Below are positions 10,197 through 18,893 of a DNA stretch of 64,000 bases, in pieces; position 1 is the stretch's first letter, and every line of letters begins with the position of its first letter. The position numbers were made by a program, and so were the translations under genes. The stretch is from positions 85,705 through 149,704 of the forward strand of contig JAHAGQ010000003.1 of NCBI GenBank assembly GCA_018373675.1. Reading direction: 5' to 3'. The notes under the pieces were generated by a model. The model was not told the DNA's origin and did not search any database. It worked only from the letters and a program-made list of their open reading frames with translations. The stretch comes from Collinsella sp. (lineage in GTDB: Bacteria > Actinomycetota > Coriobacteriia > Coriobacteriales > Coriobacteriaceae).

Positions 10197-11066
10197 TTAC
10201 TCGCCACGAACCAGACGGTCAAAGGCAACGACGGTAATGGTGTCGCCGAGCTCCTTGGAGACCTGCTCAGCGTACTTCTTGATGGTGAGGGAGCTGTCCT
10301 TGATGAACTCCTGCTCGGTGAGCACGGACTGCTTGTAGAACTTCTCCAGACGGCCGACAGCCATCTTCTCCTGGATAGCCTCGGGCTTACCGGACTCGGC
10401 AGCCTGAGCCATGTAGATCTGCTTCTCGTGCTCGACGGTCTCGGCCGGAACCTGATCGCGGGTAGCACAGATCGGGGCGACGGCGGCAACCTGAAGGGCA
10501 ACGTCGTGAGCGAAGGTCTTGAAGGACTCAGCCTGAGCGGTCTCGGCCTTCTCGAAGGCGAACTCGACGAGGACGCCGATCTTACCACCCATGTGGATGT
10601 AAGAAGCGAGCGCGCCGTTCTCAGCCTTGCGAGCAGCGAAGCGGGAGATCTTCATGTTCTCGCCCATGATGTGAATCATCTCGGTGAGCTCGGAGGAAAC
10701 GGTCTCCTCGCCCATCGGCTTCTCGAGCAGATCGTCGACGTCAGCAGGCTCGGTGGTAGCGACAACCTCAGCGACCTTGGAAGCAAAGCCGGTGAACTTG
10801 GCGTTGGAGCCAACGAAGTCGGTCTCACAGGAGAGCTCGAGCAGAGCGCCGGTCTTGCCATCCTCGGAGACGAACGCGGCGACAGCGCCCTCGTTGGTCT
10901 CACGGCCAGCCTTCTTGGCAGCCTTGGCAAGGCCGTTCTTACGCAGAACGTCGACAGCGGCGTCCATGTCGCCGTCAGCCTCGACGAGAGCCTTCTTGCA
11001 CTCCATCATCGGGGAGTCGGTCATCTCGCGGAGCTGCTTAACCATAGCGGCGGTAATCTGGGCCAT
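10197..11066 (-). CDS. tsf: Translation elongation factor Ts
   Basis: Guanine nucleotide exchange factor for EF-Tu. The N-terminal UBA-like domain (VKQLREMTDSPMMECKKAL) and the conserved TDFVGSN of the core are present. 289 residues from the ATG at 11066, which has AAAGGA 6 nt upstream; an in-frame TTG five codons earlier overlaps that ribosome site and is rejected. It forms a two-gene unit with rpsB, as in most bacteria. Confidence 0.97.
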   Translation of the reverse strand: MAQITAAMVKQLREMTDSPMMECKKALVEADGDMDAAVDVLRKNGLAKAAKKAGRETNEGAVAAFVSEDGKTGALLELSCETDFVGSNAKFTGFASKVAEVVATTEPADVDDLLEKPMGEETVSSELTEMIHIMGENMKISRFAARKAENGALASYIHMGGKIGVLVEFAFEKAETAQAESFKTFAHDVALQVAAVAPICATRDQVPAETVEHEKQIYMAQAAESGKPEAIQEKMAVGRLEKFYKQSVLTEQEFIKDSSLTIKKYAEQVSKELGDTITVVAFDRLVRGE

Positions 11067-11111
11067 TGTGGTTCCTTTCAAAGAGATGAAAAAGAATTAA
11101 CTAAGACTGAT

Positions 11112-11840
11112 TTACTCGGCCTTGGGCTCAGCGGCCATCTCGGCCTCGGAGACCTGCTCCTTGCCGGAGCCAGCGAGGCAGGCGTCAGCCATGAGCTCGC
11201 ACATAAGGGTGACAGCGGAGATAGCGTCATCGTTGCAGGGGATGCCGTACTCGACCTCGTCGGGATCGGAGTTGGTGTCGATCAGGGCGACGACGGGGAT
11301 GTTCAGGCGCTGGGCCTCCTTGATGGCGTTCTCCTCGCGCTTGGTGTCGATGACGAAGAGAGCCTGGGGCAGACCCTTCATGTCGCGGGCGCCACCGAGG
11401 TTGGTCTGGAGCTTGGTGAGCTCCTTGCCGAGAACAGCCTGCTCCTTCTTGGGCAGAACAGCCATGCGGCCGTCCTCGACCATAGCCTCGAGCTCCTCCA
11501 TGCGGTTGATGCGGGAGCGGATGGTGACGAAGTTGGTCAGCATACCGCCGAGCCAACGCTGGTTGATGTAAGGCATGTTGGCGCGCTCAGCAGCGTTCTT
11601 GACGGCCTCCTGAGCCTGCTTCTTGGTGCCGACGAACAGCACGTTGCCACCCTTGGCGACGTTCTTGACGAAGGTGTAGGCCTGGTCAGCGTCGAGGATG
11701 GTCTGCTTGAGGTCAAGGATATAGATGCCGTTGCGCTCACCGAAGATGAACGGCTTCATCTTGGGGTTCCAGCGACGGGTCTGGTGACCGAAGTGGCAGC
11801 CGGCCTCGAGCAGGGTGCGGATATTAATCTTGGTAGCCAT
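11112..11840 (-). CDS. rpsB: 30S ribosomal protein S2
   Basis: 242 residues with the S2 signature near the N-terminus ([21 protein letters not shown]) and the helical region [25 protein letters not shown] lies 6 nt before the ATG. It is preceded by a ~135-nt untranslated leader with its own promoter, so S2-EF-Ts expression is probably independent of the upstream xer gene. S2 is known to autoregulate rpsB-tsf in other bacteria; whether that applies here is inference. Confidence 0.98.
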   Translation of the reverse strand: MATKINIRTLLEAGCHFGHQTRRWNPKMKPFIFGERNGIYILDLKQTILDADQAYTFVKNVAKGGNVLFVGTKKQAQEAVKNAAERANMPYINQRWLGGMLTNFVTIRSRINRMEELEAMVEDGRMAVLPKKEQAVLGKELTKLQTNLGGARDMKGLPQALFVIDTKREENAIKEAQRLNIPVVALIDTNSDPDEVEYGIPCNDDAISAVTLMCELMADACLAGSGKEQVSEAEMAAEPKAE

Positions 11841-11975
11841 GTTAAACCTCCTGTGGTTTGCCTCCGCGCGGGGTCATCCTCCAAAACCAACCCGGACATG
11901 TGCTACCAAAGCCCGGGCACCACGGTATGAAGTAGCCGCGCGTGCGTGATAAAAACATGTTGCCGTGAAGCAACC
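11841..11975 (-). other. Long untranslated leader of rpsB
   Basis: From the predicted start point (~11975) to the rpsB ribosome site there are ~130 nt with no reading frame of interest. It contains a CCCGG/CCGGG pairing flanking a G+C-poor loop (on the minus strand, around 11890-11917). This is the usual place for an S2-binding leader; no match to a known consensus could be tested by eye. Confidence 0.4.
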
Positions 11976-11981
11976 CGATGA

Positions 11982-12010
11982 ATGATAGCAGGAATGCTTC
12001 TTCCTGCCAA
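11982..12010 (-). promoter_or_regulatory. Sigma-70-type promoter of rpsB-tsf
   Basis: On the minus strand TTGGCA (12010-12005) and TATCAT (11987-11982) are separated by 17 bp, one of the best -35/-10 pairs in the window, immediately after the xer stop. Confidence 0.7.
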
Positions 12011-12059
12011 CCCGCAATCAAAACCACACACCTGAGTGCGGCGCGGGACGTCCCAGCAA

Positions 12060-12980
12060 CTATTCGCCGCGGGGATGGGCTTGAGCCACAGCCCGCTTAA
12101 GCCGATCGGGTGTGAGATGCGTGTAGATCTGCGTCGTGGACAGGCTCGCATGACCCAGCAGCTCTTGGACCGAGCGCAGGTCCGCACCGCCCTCGAGCAA
12201 GTCGGTCGCAAAGGTATGGCGCATCGCATGCGGGGCGATGTCGGCCGGAATGCCGGCGAGCGTCGCCAGCGTATGGAACCGCCGCCGGAGCATGGCGGCG
12301 CTCATGCGATTGCCGCGCGCCGATATAAGCAGCGGATGCGGCCCGGTGGCGGGGTCACGGCGCTTTGCCTGAGCGAGCAACACCGGCCTCCCCTCCTCAA
12401 TATAGAAACGAGTCACCTCGAGCGCACGACGATACAGGGGGACGATACGTTCTTTGCTCCCCTTGCCCCACAGGCGCAGCGTGCGCTCGGACCATGAGAT
12501 GGATTCCACATTGAGCGCCGCAAGCTCTGAGATGCGGGCACCCGAGGCATAGAGCAACTCGAGCATCGCCGCATCGCGCAGTCCCGCGGGTGTTGAGGTA
12601 TCGGGGGCTTTGAGGAGTGCCTCCACCTGTTGAGTCGTAAGGACGCCCGGCAGGTCGCGCGGCAGCTTGGGCGATGCGATCGCCGAGACCGCATCGCCCT
12701 CGACAATCCCCTCGACAGCCATCCACCGATAGAGTGAGCGAATGGCAGACAGGTGTGCCGCAAGGGTCCGAGCCGCCACCTGGCCACGCGACAGCTCGGC
12801 CAAATAGGAACGAACGGTCCGTACGTCGGCGGCGCGAGCGTCGATGCCCTCGCGTTCGCACCACGCAGCAAAGCGCTCCAGCCTCGAGCCATAGGCCGTC
12901 ACCGTGTTGGGAGAAAGTCCCTCGACGCGTGCGATATAGGCGATAAACGAGTCGACGGTGTCGTACAGGTCAAAGGCTAT
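12060..12980 (-). CDS. xerC: Tyrosine recombinase of the XerC/XerD family (probable ATA start)
   Basis: Site-specific recombinase expected to resolve chromosome dimers at dif with FtsK. All catalytic residues are visible: Arg in SGARISEL, Lys in GKGSKERIVPL, HAMRH (His-x-x-Arg) and LGHASLSTTQIYTH (His, Tyr). From the GTG at 12902 the protein would lack the first ~26 residues of the SAM-like core-binding domain, although conserved sequence (SFIAYIARVEGLSPNTVTAY) continues in frame upstream. No ATG/GTG/TTG exists before the in-frame stop; the best start is ATA at 12980, 9 nt after GGAGG and overlapping the trmFO stop (ATAG). That gives 306 residues, normal Xer size. XerC versus XerD cannot be told. 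Confidence 0.85.
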   Translation of the reverse strand: MAFDLYDTVDSFIAYIARVEGLSPNTVTAYGSRLERFAAWCEREGIDARAADVRTVRSYLAELSRGQVAARTLAAHLSAIRSLYRWMAVEGIVEGDAVSAIASPKLPRDLPGVLTTQQVEALLKAPDTSTPAGLRDAAMLELLYASGARISELAALNVESISWSERTLRLWGKGSKERIVPLYRRALEVTRFYIEEGRPVLLAQAKRRDPATGPHPLLISARGNRMSAAMLRRRFHTLATLAGIPADIAPHAMRHTFATDLLEGGADLRSVQELLGHASLSTTQIYTHLTPDRLKRAVAQAHPRGE

Positions 12981-14314
12981 GACCGGTCGCCTCCAAACAG
13001 ATCGGGGCGAGTGGCCAGATAGGCGTCAAGGGCCTCGAGCGCACGGTCCGCATAGGCCTGGTAGCGGTCGCGCTTGCTGCGCCGCTTACCATCCTCGAGT
13101 GGCGGCACCAGGCCAAAGTTGACATGCATGGGCTGATAGCCCACGGTGGCAGGATCGGTCGCATAGCCCACGAGCGCACCCAGGGCGCCCACGCGGGGCA
13201 ACTCGACGGAATCGGCGCCGATAGCCTCTGCATAGGTGTTGAGCGCCGCGAGCAGACCGGTCGCCACGGCTTCCATGTACCCCTCGGTGCCGGTGATCTG
13301 ACCGGCCAGGCGCACGCCGGTACCGGGCACGGCAAAGGTGCCATCGAGCACGTGCGGGGCGTCGACAAAGGTATTGCGGTGCATGACACCGTAGCGGAAG
13401 AACTCAGCGTTCTCCAGGCCCGGCACCATATGGAAGACGCGCTTCTGCTCGCCAAAGGTCAGGTTGGTCTGGAAGCCCACCAGGTTATAGGCGGTCTTCT
13501 CCTTGTTCTCGGCACGCAGCTGAATCGCCGCCCAAGGGCGACGTCCGGTACGCGGGTCGGTGAGGCCGACGGGCTTCATGGCGCCAAAGCGAATGGCGTC
13601 CTTGCCGGTGCGCGCAACCTCCTCGGCAGGCTGGCAGGCCTGGAACAGATCGCCGCCCTCAAAGTCCTTGAGCACCACGCGGTCGGCCGTGGTGAGCGCC
13701 TCGATAAAGGCCTCGTACTCCTCCTTGTTGAGCGGAGCGTTGAGATAGTCGCCGCTCCCCTGCTCCTCGTAGCGCGACTGCGAAAACAGCACGTCCATAT
13801 CGAGCGTGGAGGCATCGACGATCGGCGCCGCGGCATCGAAGAACGCAAGGGCGTCGCCACCGACGAGCTTCATGACCTCTTCGCTCAGCGCCGGTGAACA
13901 CAGCGGGCCCGCGGCAATGACCACGTGGCCCTCGGGGATCTGGGTGACCTCGCCGTGAACGACCTCGATATTGGGGCGGGCGGCAACCTCAGCCTCGACG
14001 AGCTCGGAGAATGTAACACGGTCGACCGCCAGGGCGCCACCAGCGGGAACAGCAGCGCGATGGGCGCAGTCGAGCAGGACTGAACCCATGCGCTCAAGCT
14101 CGGCCTTCAGCAAACCAGCCGCGGAATCCGGACGGGTCGACTTAAACGAATTGGAGCAGACGAGCTCTGCCAGGTGATCGGTATGGTGAGCCGGGGAGCT
14201 CACCTGGGGGCGCATCTCGCACAGCTTTACGGCAAACCCGCGGTCTGCCAGCTGGATCGCGCATTCCGAACCCGCCAGACCGCCACCGATAACCGTCACC
14301 TGATCGAACTGCAT
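12977..14314 (-). CDS. trmFO: Folate-dependent tRNA (uracil-54-C5)-methyltransferase
   Basis: FAD/folate enzyme that makes ribothymidine 54 in tRNA. The N-terminal FAD motif is VTVIGGGLAGSECA; the family segment LVCSNSFKSTRPDSAAGLLKAELERMGS and the C-terminal MHVNFGLVPPL are diagnostic for TrmFO and separate it from GidA/MnmG. 445 residues. ATG at 14314 has GAAAGG 9 nt upstream; a TTG two codons earlier is too close to it. Lies between dprA and the Xer gene, a grouping (dprA, trmFO, xer) also common in Firmicutes. Confidence 0.96.
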   Translation of the reverse strand: MQFDQVTVIGGGLAGSECAIQLADRGFAVKLCEMRPQVSSPAHHTDHLAELVCSNSFKSTRPDSAAGLLKAELERMGSVLLDCAHRAAVPAGGALAVDRVTFSELVEAEVAARPNIEVVHGEVTQIPEGHVVIAAGPLCSPALSEEVMKLVGGDALAFFDAAAPIVDASTLDMDVLFSQSRYEEQGSGDYLNAPLNKEEYEAFIEALTTADRVVLKDFEGGDLFQACQPAEEVARTGKDAIRFGAMKPVGLTDPRTGRRPWAAIQLRAENKEKTAYNLVGFQTNLTFGEQKRVFHMVPGLENAEFFRYGVMHRNTFVDAPHVLDGTFAVPGTGVRLAGQITGTEGYMEAVATGLLAALNTYAEAIGADSVELPRVGALGALVGYATDPATVGYQPMHVNFGLVPPLEDGKRRSKRDRYQAYADRALEALDAYLATRPDLFGGDRS

Positions 14315-14328
14315 CTGCAAACACCTTT

Positions 14329-15264
14329 CTAATTGACACGTTTTCCATTGTGACCGAAGGGCGTCTGGGCGTGAAGGGCAAACTTGGAGGGCGCATACCT
14401 TCCATCCATCATGCGCTCGATAAGGCCCTCGAGTTCAAGCGAACCCAAGAGTTTGAGTACGCCGACAGCATCGAGTGAGACGAGCGCCGCGATGTCGTCG
14501 ACCTTGAGCGGCGAGGCGATGAGCGCATGCATCACGGTCTGCTGTGTTGGATTCAGGTCGGCAATGCCGGGAGCATCGGGGCGCGAGTAGCGCAGGGTGC
14601 CGTATATGCGAGAGATAGCCATCTCGATGGACTCCTCGTCGACAATGCAGCAGGCACCGTTCGCAATGAGGTAATTCGTGCCACGCGACTCGGGCGATAG
14701 GATCGACCCCGGCACGGCAAGAAGTTCGCGCCCCAAATCCATAGCAGCCTCGGCTGTAGAAAACGTCCCGGAAGGCATACCCGCCTCGGATACAAAGAGG
14801 GCTTGCGACAGGGCCGCGATCACGCGATTGCGACGCGGAAAGGCAAACTTGCGCGGACCCATGCCCCACGGAGAGATCGACACGACCGCGCCGCCCGTAT
14901 CGAGCGTGCGCGTAATAAGCCCCGCGCTCGAACGCGGGTAGACCACGTCGGCGCCCGTCCCCAGCACCACGACGTGTTTGCCGCCGGCGTTGACCGCAGC
15001 CCAACCCGAGGCCTGGTCACAACCGACCGCACCGCCCGAAACTACCGTCACTCCCGCCTCAACCGCCACCTTCGCCGCAAGCTCTGCCACGGCAAGACCA
15101 TACGGCGAGGCCTTTCGCGCACCGATGATGGAGAGCGCGGGCGTCGAAAGCGCCTCGGGGTTGCCGCGCACATAGAGCGTCTGAGGTACATCAGAAAGCT
15201 CCAAAACGGTCTCGGGATACAACGCGTCACCTGGATGCAGCTCGAAGGTCCCCTCAGCCATCAT
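14329..15264 (-). CDS. dprA: DNA-processing protein DprA/Smf
   Basis: Loads RecA on incoming single-stranded DNA in natural transformation. The Rossmann-like core is clear (SIIGARKASPYGLAVAEL, VTVVSGGAVGCDQ, VVLGTGADVVYP, FPRRNRVIA). A C-terminal winged-helix (residues ~235-295, LNPTQQTVMHALIASPLKVDDIA) is present; the N-terminal SAM domain of larger homologues is missing. The usual SG-x-A-x-GID motif reads SGGAVGCD here. Start ATG overlaps the comM stop (ATGA), with AAGGAGG 5 nt upstream. ~311 residues. Confidence 0.93.
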   Translation of the reverse strand: MMAEGTFELHPGDALYPETVLELSDVPQTLYVRGNPEALSTPALSIIGARKASPYGLAVAELAAKVAVEAGVTVVSGGAVGCDQASGWAAVNAGGKHVVVLGTGADVVYPRSSAGLITRTLDTGGAVVSISPWGMGPRKFAFPRRNRVIAALSQALFVSEAGMPSGTFSTAEAAMDLGRELLAVPGSILSPESRGTNYLIANGACCIVDEESIEMAISRIYGTLRYSRPDAPGIADLNPTQQTVMHALIASPLKVDDIAALVSLDAVGVLKLLGSLELEGLIERMMDGRYAPSKFALHAQTPFGHNGKRVN

Positions 15265-16784
15265 TGGTCCCTCCTTCCCTGGTACATCGCCGCCTCGAGC
15301 ACGTGGTCCTGCGTCACCTGCTCGCTCTCGGCGACATCTGCGATCGTGCGCGCAATGCGAACAAGGCGCACGATGCCACGCCCTGTGAGATGCGTGCGCT
15401 TCGACAGGCCGAGCACACACTTCTCCGCCGCATCATCGAGCTCAAAGGTCGAAACGACGCCGTCAATGGACCGAGTCTCGTCATCCTCGGCCTCGGCATC
15501 CGCATCGTCCATGCGGGATTCGCGCCAAGCGCGAAAGGCGCGACCGCGCACAACGTAGTCACGTAACTCGGCCGACGACATGCCCTCCGCACCCTCGATA
15601 ATCACTTGAGGGTCGGGACGGGTCACATCGATCATCATGTCGATACGGTCGGCCAAAGGACCGCGCAGTTTAGACCGATAGCGCTCGACCATCGCCGCCG
15701 AGCAGCGACACGGCACCTCGCGATCGCCCAAAAAGCCGCAGGGGCAGGGATTGCTCGCAGCCAGCAGCTGAAAGCGCGACGGGAAGGTAAAAGCCCCGTC
15801 GACGCGTACGATCCTCACGTAGCCGCGCTCGATGGGCTGACGCAGCGTCTGCAGCACGCCAGTGGGAAACTCGGCAAGCTCGTCCAAAAAGAGCACGCCG
15901 CCATGAGCAAGGCTGATCTCACCCGGGTGCACCGGGCGCCCGCCGCCGATAAGGCCTGCGGTCGAAATACTGTGGTGGGGACTGCGGAAGGGGCGGTGCC
16001 CCGCCAACAAGCCATCAATGTTCTCACCCAAAACCGAATGGATGCACAGTGCCTCCTGCTGATCCTCAACGGAAAGCTCGGGCAGGATGCCGGTCATACG
16101 GCGTGCGAGCATCGTCTTGCCCGATCCCGGAGACCCGATCATGAGCAAGCCGAGTTCTCCTGCCGCCGCAAGCGCCATGCCGCGTTTAGCGACTTCCTGC
16201 CCCAGCACGTCTGCATAGTCGAGCTCGGGCTCAAAGGTCGCCTCGACACCCTCGGAATCCAAGTAGTGCCGTGCGGCATCGCCCATGCCGTGAGCAAGCT
16301 GAGACAGATGGTCGATAAAGCCGCAATCTACGCCCGCGAGTGGCACATGCTGGTCGGACCTGCCGGCGATAAAAGACAGCCCCATGTCGCGAGCCAATAG
16401 CTGAAACGCCACCTCGCCCTTGACGGGAAGCACCGTACCGTCCAGACCAAGCTCACCTGCGATAAGGCAGCGATCGAGGTTGTCACGGGGAATCTGCTCA
16501 TCGGCCGCTAGAACCGCGATGGCGATGGGCAGGTCAAAGCCGCTACCGGTCTTGCGGATATCGCCGGGTGCCAGGTTAACGGTAATGCCCGAGCGCGGGA
16601 TCTCGAACCCGGCGGAGCGCATCGCGCAGCGAATACGACCGCGTGACTCCATCACCTCCATACTCGGAATGCCGAGCATCTGGATGCCCGGAACGCCACC
16701 GGCAAGCGAGACCTCGACCGTGACGTGAATCGCCTCGACGCCGCGGATGCAGGCCGCGTGAACGGCAAACGTCTCGAACGCCAT
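15261..16784 (-). CDS. comM: ComM/YifB family Mg-chelatase-like AAA+ ATPase
   Basis: 507 residues: N-terminal ChlI-like domain (IHVTVEVSLAGGVPGIQMLGIP), then the AAA+ core with Walker A GSPGSGKT, Walker B GVLFLDELAEF, and SNPCPCG, and the C-terminal YifB domain. In Vibrio and Haemophilus ComM is a branch-migration helicase needed to integrate transforming DNA; in other lineages the role is unproven. The ATG shares its A with the stop of the upstream YraN gene (TGATG). Neighbour of dprA, which supports a DNA uptake/integration role. Confidence 0.93.
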   Translation of the reverse strand: MAFETFAVHAACIRGVEAIHVTVEVSLAGGVPGIQMLGIPSMEVMESRGRIRCAMRSAGFEIPRSGITVNLAPGDIRKTGSGFDLPIAIAVLAADEQIPRDNLDRCLIAGELGLDGTVLPVKGEVAFQLLARDMGLSFIAGRSDQHVPLAGVDCGFIDHLSQLAHGMGDAARHYLDSEGVEATFEPELDYADVLGQEVAKRGMALAAAGELGLLMIGSPGSGKTMLARRMTGILPELSVEDQQEALCIHSVLGENIDGLLAGHRPFRSPHHSISTAGLIGGGRPVHPGEISLAHGGVLFLDELAEFPTGVLQTLRQPIERGYVRIVRVDGAFTFPSRFQLLAASNPCPCGFLGDREVPCRCSAAMVERYRSKLRGPLADRIDMMIDVTRPDPQVIIEGAEGMSSAELRDYVVRGRAFRAWRESRMDDADAEAEDDETRSIDGVVSTFELDDAAEKCVLGLSKRTHLTGRGIVRLVRIARTIADVAESEQVTQDHVLEAAMYQGRRDQ

Positions 16785-17269
16785 CACGACACCTGCCAAT
16801 CGAACGCGTTGTACTGGTGCTCGATCTCGGCGATATGCCCGCCGCGGATGGTGACACCCACAGCATCGAAGCGAATCGCCTTGAGCGGATAATGCTCCAT
16901 GAAATAGCAGCTTGCGATGCGGCGGTAGCGGCGTTGCTTTTGGGCGTCCACGGCCTCCTCGGGAAAGACCCGCGTGGTGCAATCCAGGGCGACGCGTCTC
17001 GTCTTGACCTCGGCCATCACCACGACATCGTCGAGCTCATCGAGCAGCACCAGATCGGCCTCGCCCTCGGTGCAACGATAGCCCTGCTCCAGCAAGGTGT
17101 AGCCGCGCTCGTTAAAGTAGTCGATGGTGATCAGCTCGCCCAGCATGCCTAGCTCGCGGGGACTGAGTCCCTTGATAAACTCGGGCGTCATCGCCCCGGA
17201 GTCGAGCTCGCCGTTTTCCCAACGCTCCTTGAGCTGCTGCGTCTTGCTCTTTTTGCTTGCGGCACTCAT
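16784..17269 (-). CDS. YraN/UPF0102 family nuclease-like protein
   Basis: 161 residues. The last ~125 match the YraN/UPF0102 fold, an archaic endonuclease (restriction-like) fold, with the catalytic-type pattern GEADLVLLDE...VVMAEVKTRR (Asp, then Glu-x-Lys). The first ~35 residues (SAASKKSKTQQLKERWENG) are an extra, charged, probably disordered tail. AAAGGAG sits 5 nt before the ATG. Almost always found between rnhB and comM/dprA; the molecular role is unknown, a Holliday-junction-type nuclease is only inferred. Confidence 0.88.
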   Translation of the reverse strand: MSAASKKSKTQQLKERWENGELDSGAMTPEFIKGLSPRELGMLGELITIDYFNERGYTLLEQGYRCTEGEADLVLLDELDDVVVMAEVKTRRVALDCTTRVFPEEAVDAQKQRRYRRIASCYFMEHYPLKAIRFDAVGVTIRGGHIAEIEHQYNAFDWQVS

Positions 17270-17367
17270 GGGGTCTCCTTTCCCGCACACTGCATTGCCC
17301 CGATGATGAGGGCACCTTTCATGCGGGTAAGTACCGGAAGCAAACCAAAAGCTGACCAAATGCCGTC

Positions 17368-17409
17368 AAAAAACGGGCCGTACGCAACAATGGTGTTGCA
17401 TACGGCCCG
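17368..17409 (-). terminator. Strong terminator after rnhB
   Basis: A 16-bp stem with one mismatch (17374-17389 with 17394-17409) and a 4-nt loop, followed on the minus strand by six T. It separates rplS-rnhB from the YraN-comM-dprA genes. Confidence 0.92.
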
Positions 17410-17458
17410 CTACCAGCAGGTTTATAAAACCCCAGAGGTCCATGTCTCCACAATTGGC

Positions 17459-18247
17459 CTAGAAAAGGCGCTCAGTCTGCAGAAAGTTTCCGCAAAAGCT
17501 CACGCGGTGCAGCGGACAAAGTCCATGTTTGCGAATGGCCTCGATGTGCTCGGGGCTCGCATAGCCCTTCGACTCGGCCAGATGGTACTCGGGATACTCG
17601 GCGTCGTACTCGACCATCATCTCGTCACGCGTGACCTTGGCCATGATGGACGCCGCGGCGATGCAGGCGATCTTGGCATCGCCCTTAACCACGTCGCGCT
17701 CATTGGGAACGGCGCCCAAGGGGTTGCCATCCATGAGGACGCAGTCGGGTTCAAGTCCCGTATCGGCCACCGCACCCGCAACGGCAGCGCGGATGGCGCG
17801 GGCCATACCCATCTCATCGATATCTGCAGGAGCGATATGGCAAAAGCCGATAGCAGTCGCCACCTCGGCAATCTTAACCGAGAGCAGCTCGCGGCGCGCC
17901 GGCGTGAGCTTTTTGGAATCGTTGATGCCCCAGATGCGCGGCTCCATCGGAAGGCACACGGCACACACGGTCAAGGGCCCCGCTACCGAGCCACGGCCCA
18001 CCTCGTCGACGCCCACGACCACGCCATCACCGCCGAGCTCATGCATAAGCTCGTACATGCCGTTGACGCGCTCGCGCTCGGCAAGCTCCTTGGCATGGCG
18101 CTTAAGAGCACGCTCGCAAGCCTTGATCACCTGCTGGCGCGGGTCCTCGCGATAATGCTCCACGAGGGCGGGGATCTCCTCAAACGTTGCGCTCGCCAGC
18201 TCTCCGGCAACCTGCGATGCCGAAACCGAGCTCGTCATGTTGGCCAT
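17459..18247 (-). CDS. rnhB: Ribonuclease HII
   Basis: Removes RNA from RNA-DNA hybrids and single ribonucleotides from DNA. Active-site motifs: VGVDEVGRGSVAGPL (Asp-Glu), DSKKL, and the later VLMDG and KGDAKIACIAAASIMAKVTRD. 262 residues, with an ~70-residue N-terminal extension typical of Gram-positive enzymes. ATG at 18247 has AAGGAGG 7 nt upstream; the ATG six codons earlier would contain that site. Confidence 0.96.
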   Translation of the reverse strand: MANMTSSVSASQVAGELASATFEEIPALVEHYREDPRQQVIKACERALKRHAKELAERERVNGMYELMHELGGDGVVVGVDEVGRGSVAGPLTVCAVCLPMEPRIWGINDSKKLTPARRELLSVKIAEVATAIGFCHIAPADIDEMGMARAIRAAVAGAVADTGLEPDCVLMDGNPLGAVPNERDVVKGDAKIACIAAASIMAKVTRDEMMVEYDAEYPEYHLAESKGYASPEHIEAIRKHGLCPLHRVSFCGNFLQTERLF

Positions 18248-18275
18248 ACCAGGCCCTCCTTGCATGCAAATCAGA

Positions 18276-18306
18276 TAAAAAGAAGGGCCACCCGAAGGTG
18301 ACCCTT
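18276..18306 (-). terminator. Terminator after rplS with UUCG loop
   Basis: A 10-bp stem (18283-18292 with 18297-18306, one G-U) closes a UUCG tetraloop in the minus-strand RNA, followed by TTCTTTTTATC. Partial read-through would feed rnhB. Confidence 0.9.
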
Positions 18307-18340
18307 GTGTCCAAACGAGTGGACAGACGCTGCGATCTTC

Positions 18341-18682
18341 TTAGCGCTTCTCGGGGATGCGAGCAGCCTTGCCCACCTTGTCGCGGAGGTAGTACAGCTT
18401 GGCGCGACGGACGCGACCATGACGAACGACCTCGAGCTTGGCGATCTTGGGGCTGTGAAGCGGGAAGGTACGCTCAACACCGACACCGAAGGACATCTTG
18501 CGGACGGTGAAGGTCTCGCGGGCACCGGCGCCGGCCATGCGGATGACGTCGCCCTGGAAGACCTGGATGCGCTCGCGGTCGCCTTCCTTAATGCGGTAGT
18601 GAACCTTGACGTTGTCGGCGACGCGAACCTGAGGAATGTCCTCGCGGATCTGCTGACGCTCGATTGCGCGGATGTAATCCAT
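18341..18682 (-). CDS. rplS: 50S ribosomal protein L19
   Basis: 113 residues with the L19 core ([50 protein letters not shown]). ATG at 18682 with AAGGA 7 nt upstream; the in-frame TTG two codons earlier is not needed. In many bacteria rplS follows trmD; here it is separated from rpsP-rimM-trmD by the ppdK/glyQS block and instead precedes rnhB. Confidence 0.98.
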   Translation of the reverse strand: MDYIRAIERQQIREDIPQVRVADNVKVHYRIKEGDRERIQVFQGDVIRMAGAGARETFTVRKMSFGVGVERTFPLHSPKIAKLEVVRHGRVRRAKLYYLRDKVGKAARIPEKR

Positions 18683-18751
18683 GTGCAATTCCTTACTCTT
18701 CTAGAGGTGCCGTACCACCTTGGCCGGCACGTAGTTGAACAAACGTATTCG

Positions 18752-18779
18752 AGTATACACGCGCGGGTTTCTGCTGCAA
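18752..18779 (-). promoter_or_regulatory. Promoter of rplS
   Basis: On the minus strand TTGCAG (18779-18774) and TATACT (18757-18752) are 16 bp apart, ~60 bp upstream of rplS. It lies in the AT-rich gap after the upstream ppdK. Confidence 0.65.
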
Positions 18780-18825
18780 GAACAATTTTTTACGCAGACA
18801 AAAAGACAAAACCCGCACATGACAA

Positions 18826-18853
18826 CCGCCCGTCTCACGAATGAGACGGGCGG
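18826..18853 (-). terminator. Hairpin after ppdK
   Basis: A 12-bp perfect stem (18826-18837 with 18842-18853) with a 4-nt loop (UUCG on the minus strand). No T-run follows, but the position 40 bp after the ppdK stop suits a transcript end. Confidence 0.65.
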
Positions 18854-18893
18854 CATGAAGGGGGGGCTACGCTAGGCGTCTAAACCCAAAACG

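Noticed and set aside
10428..11930. A 500-residue Leu/Gly-rich open frame on the plus strand
   Set aside because: Antisense to tsf and rpsB, both unmistakable.
12060..12980. Phage or mobile-element integrase
   Set aside because: Catalytic residues fit, but the gene is in a core string (trmFO-xer-rpsB) without island signs, so a housekeeping Xer protein is more likely.
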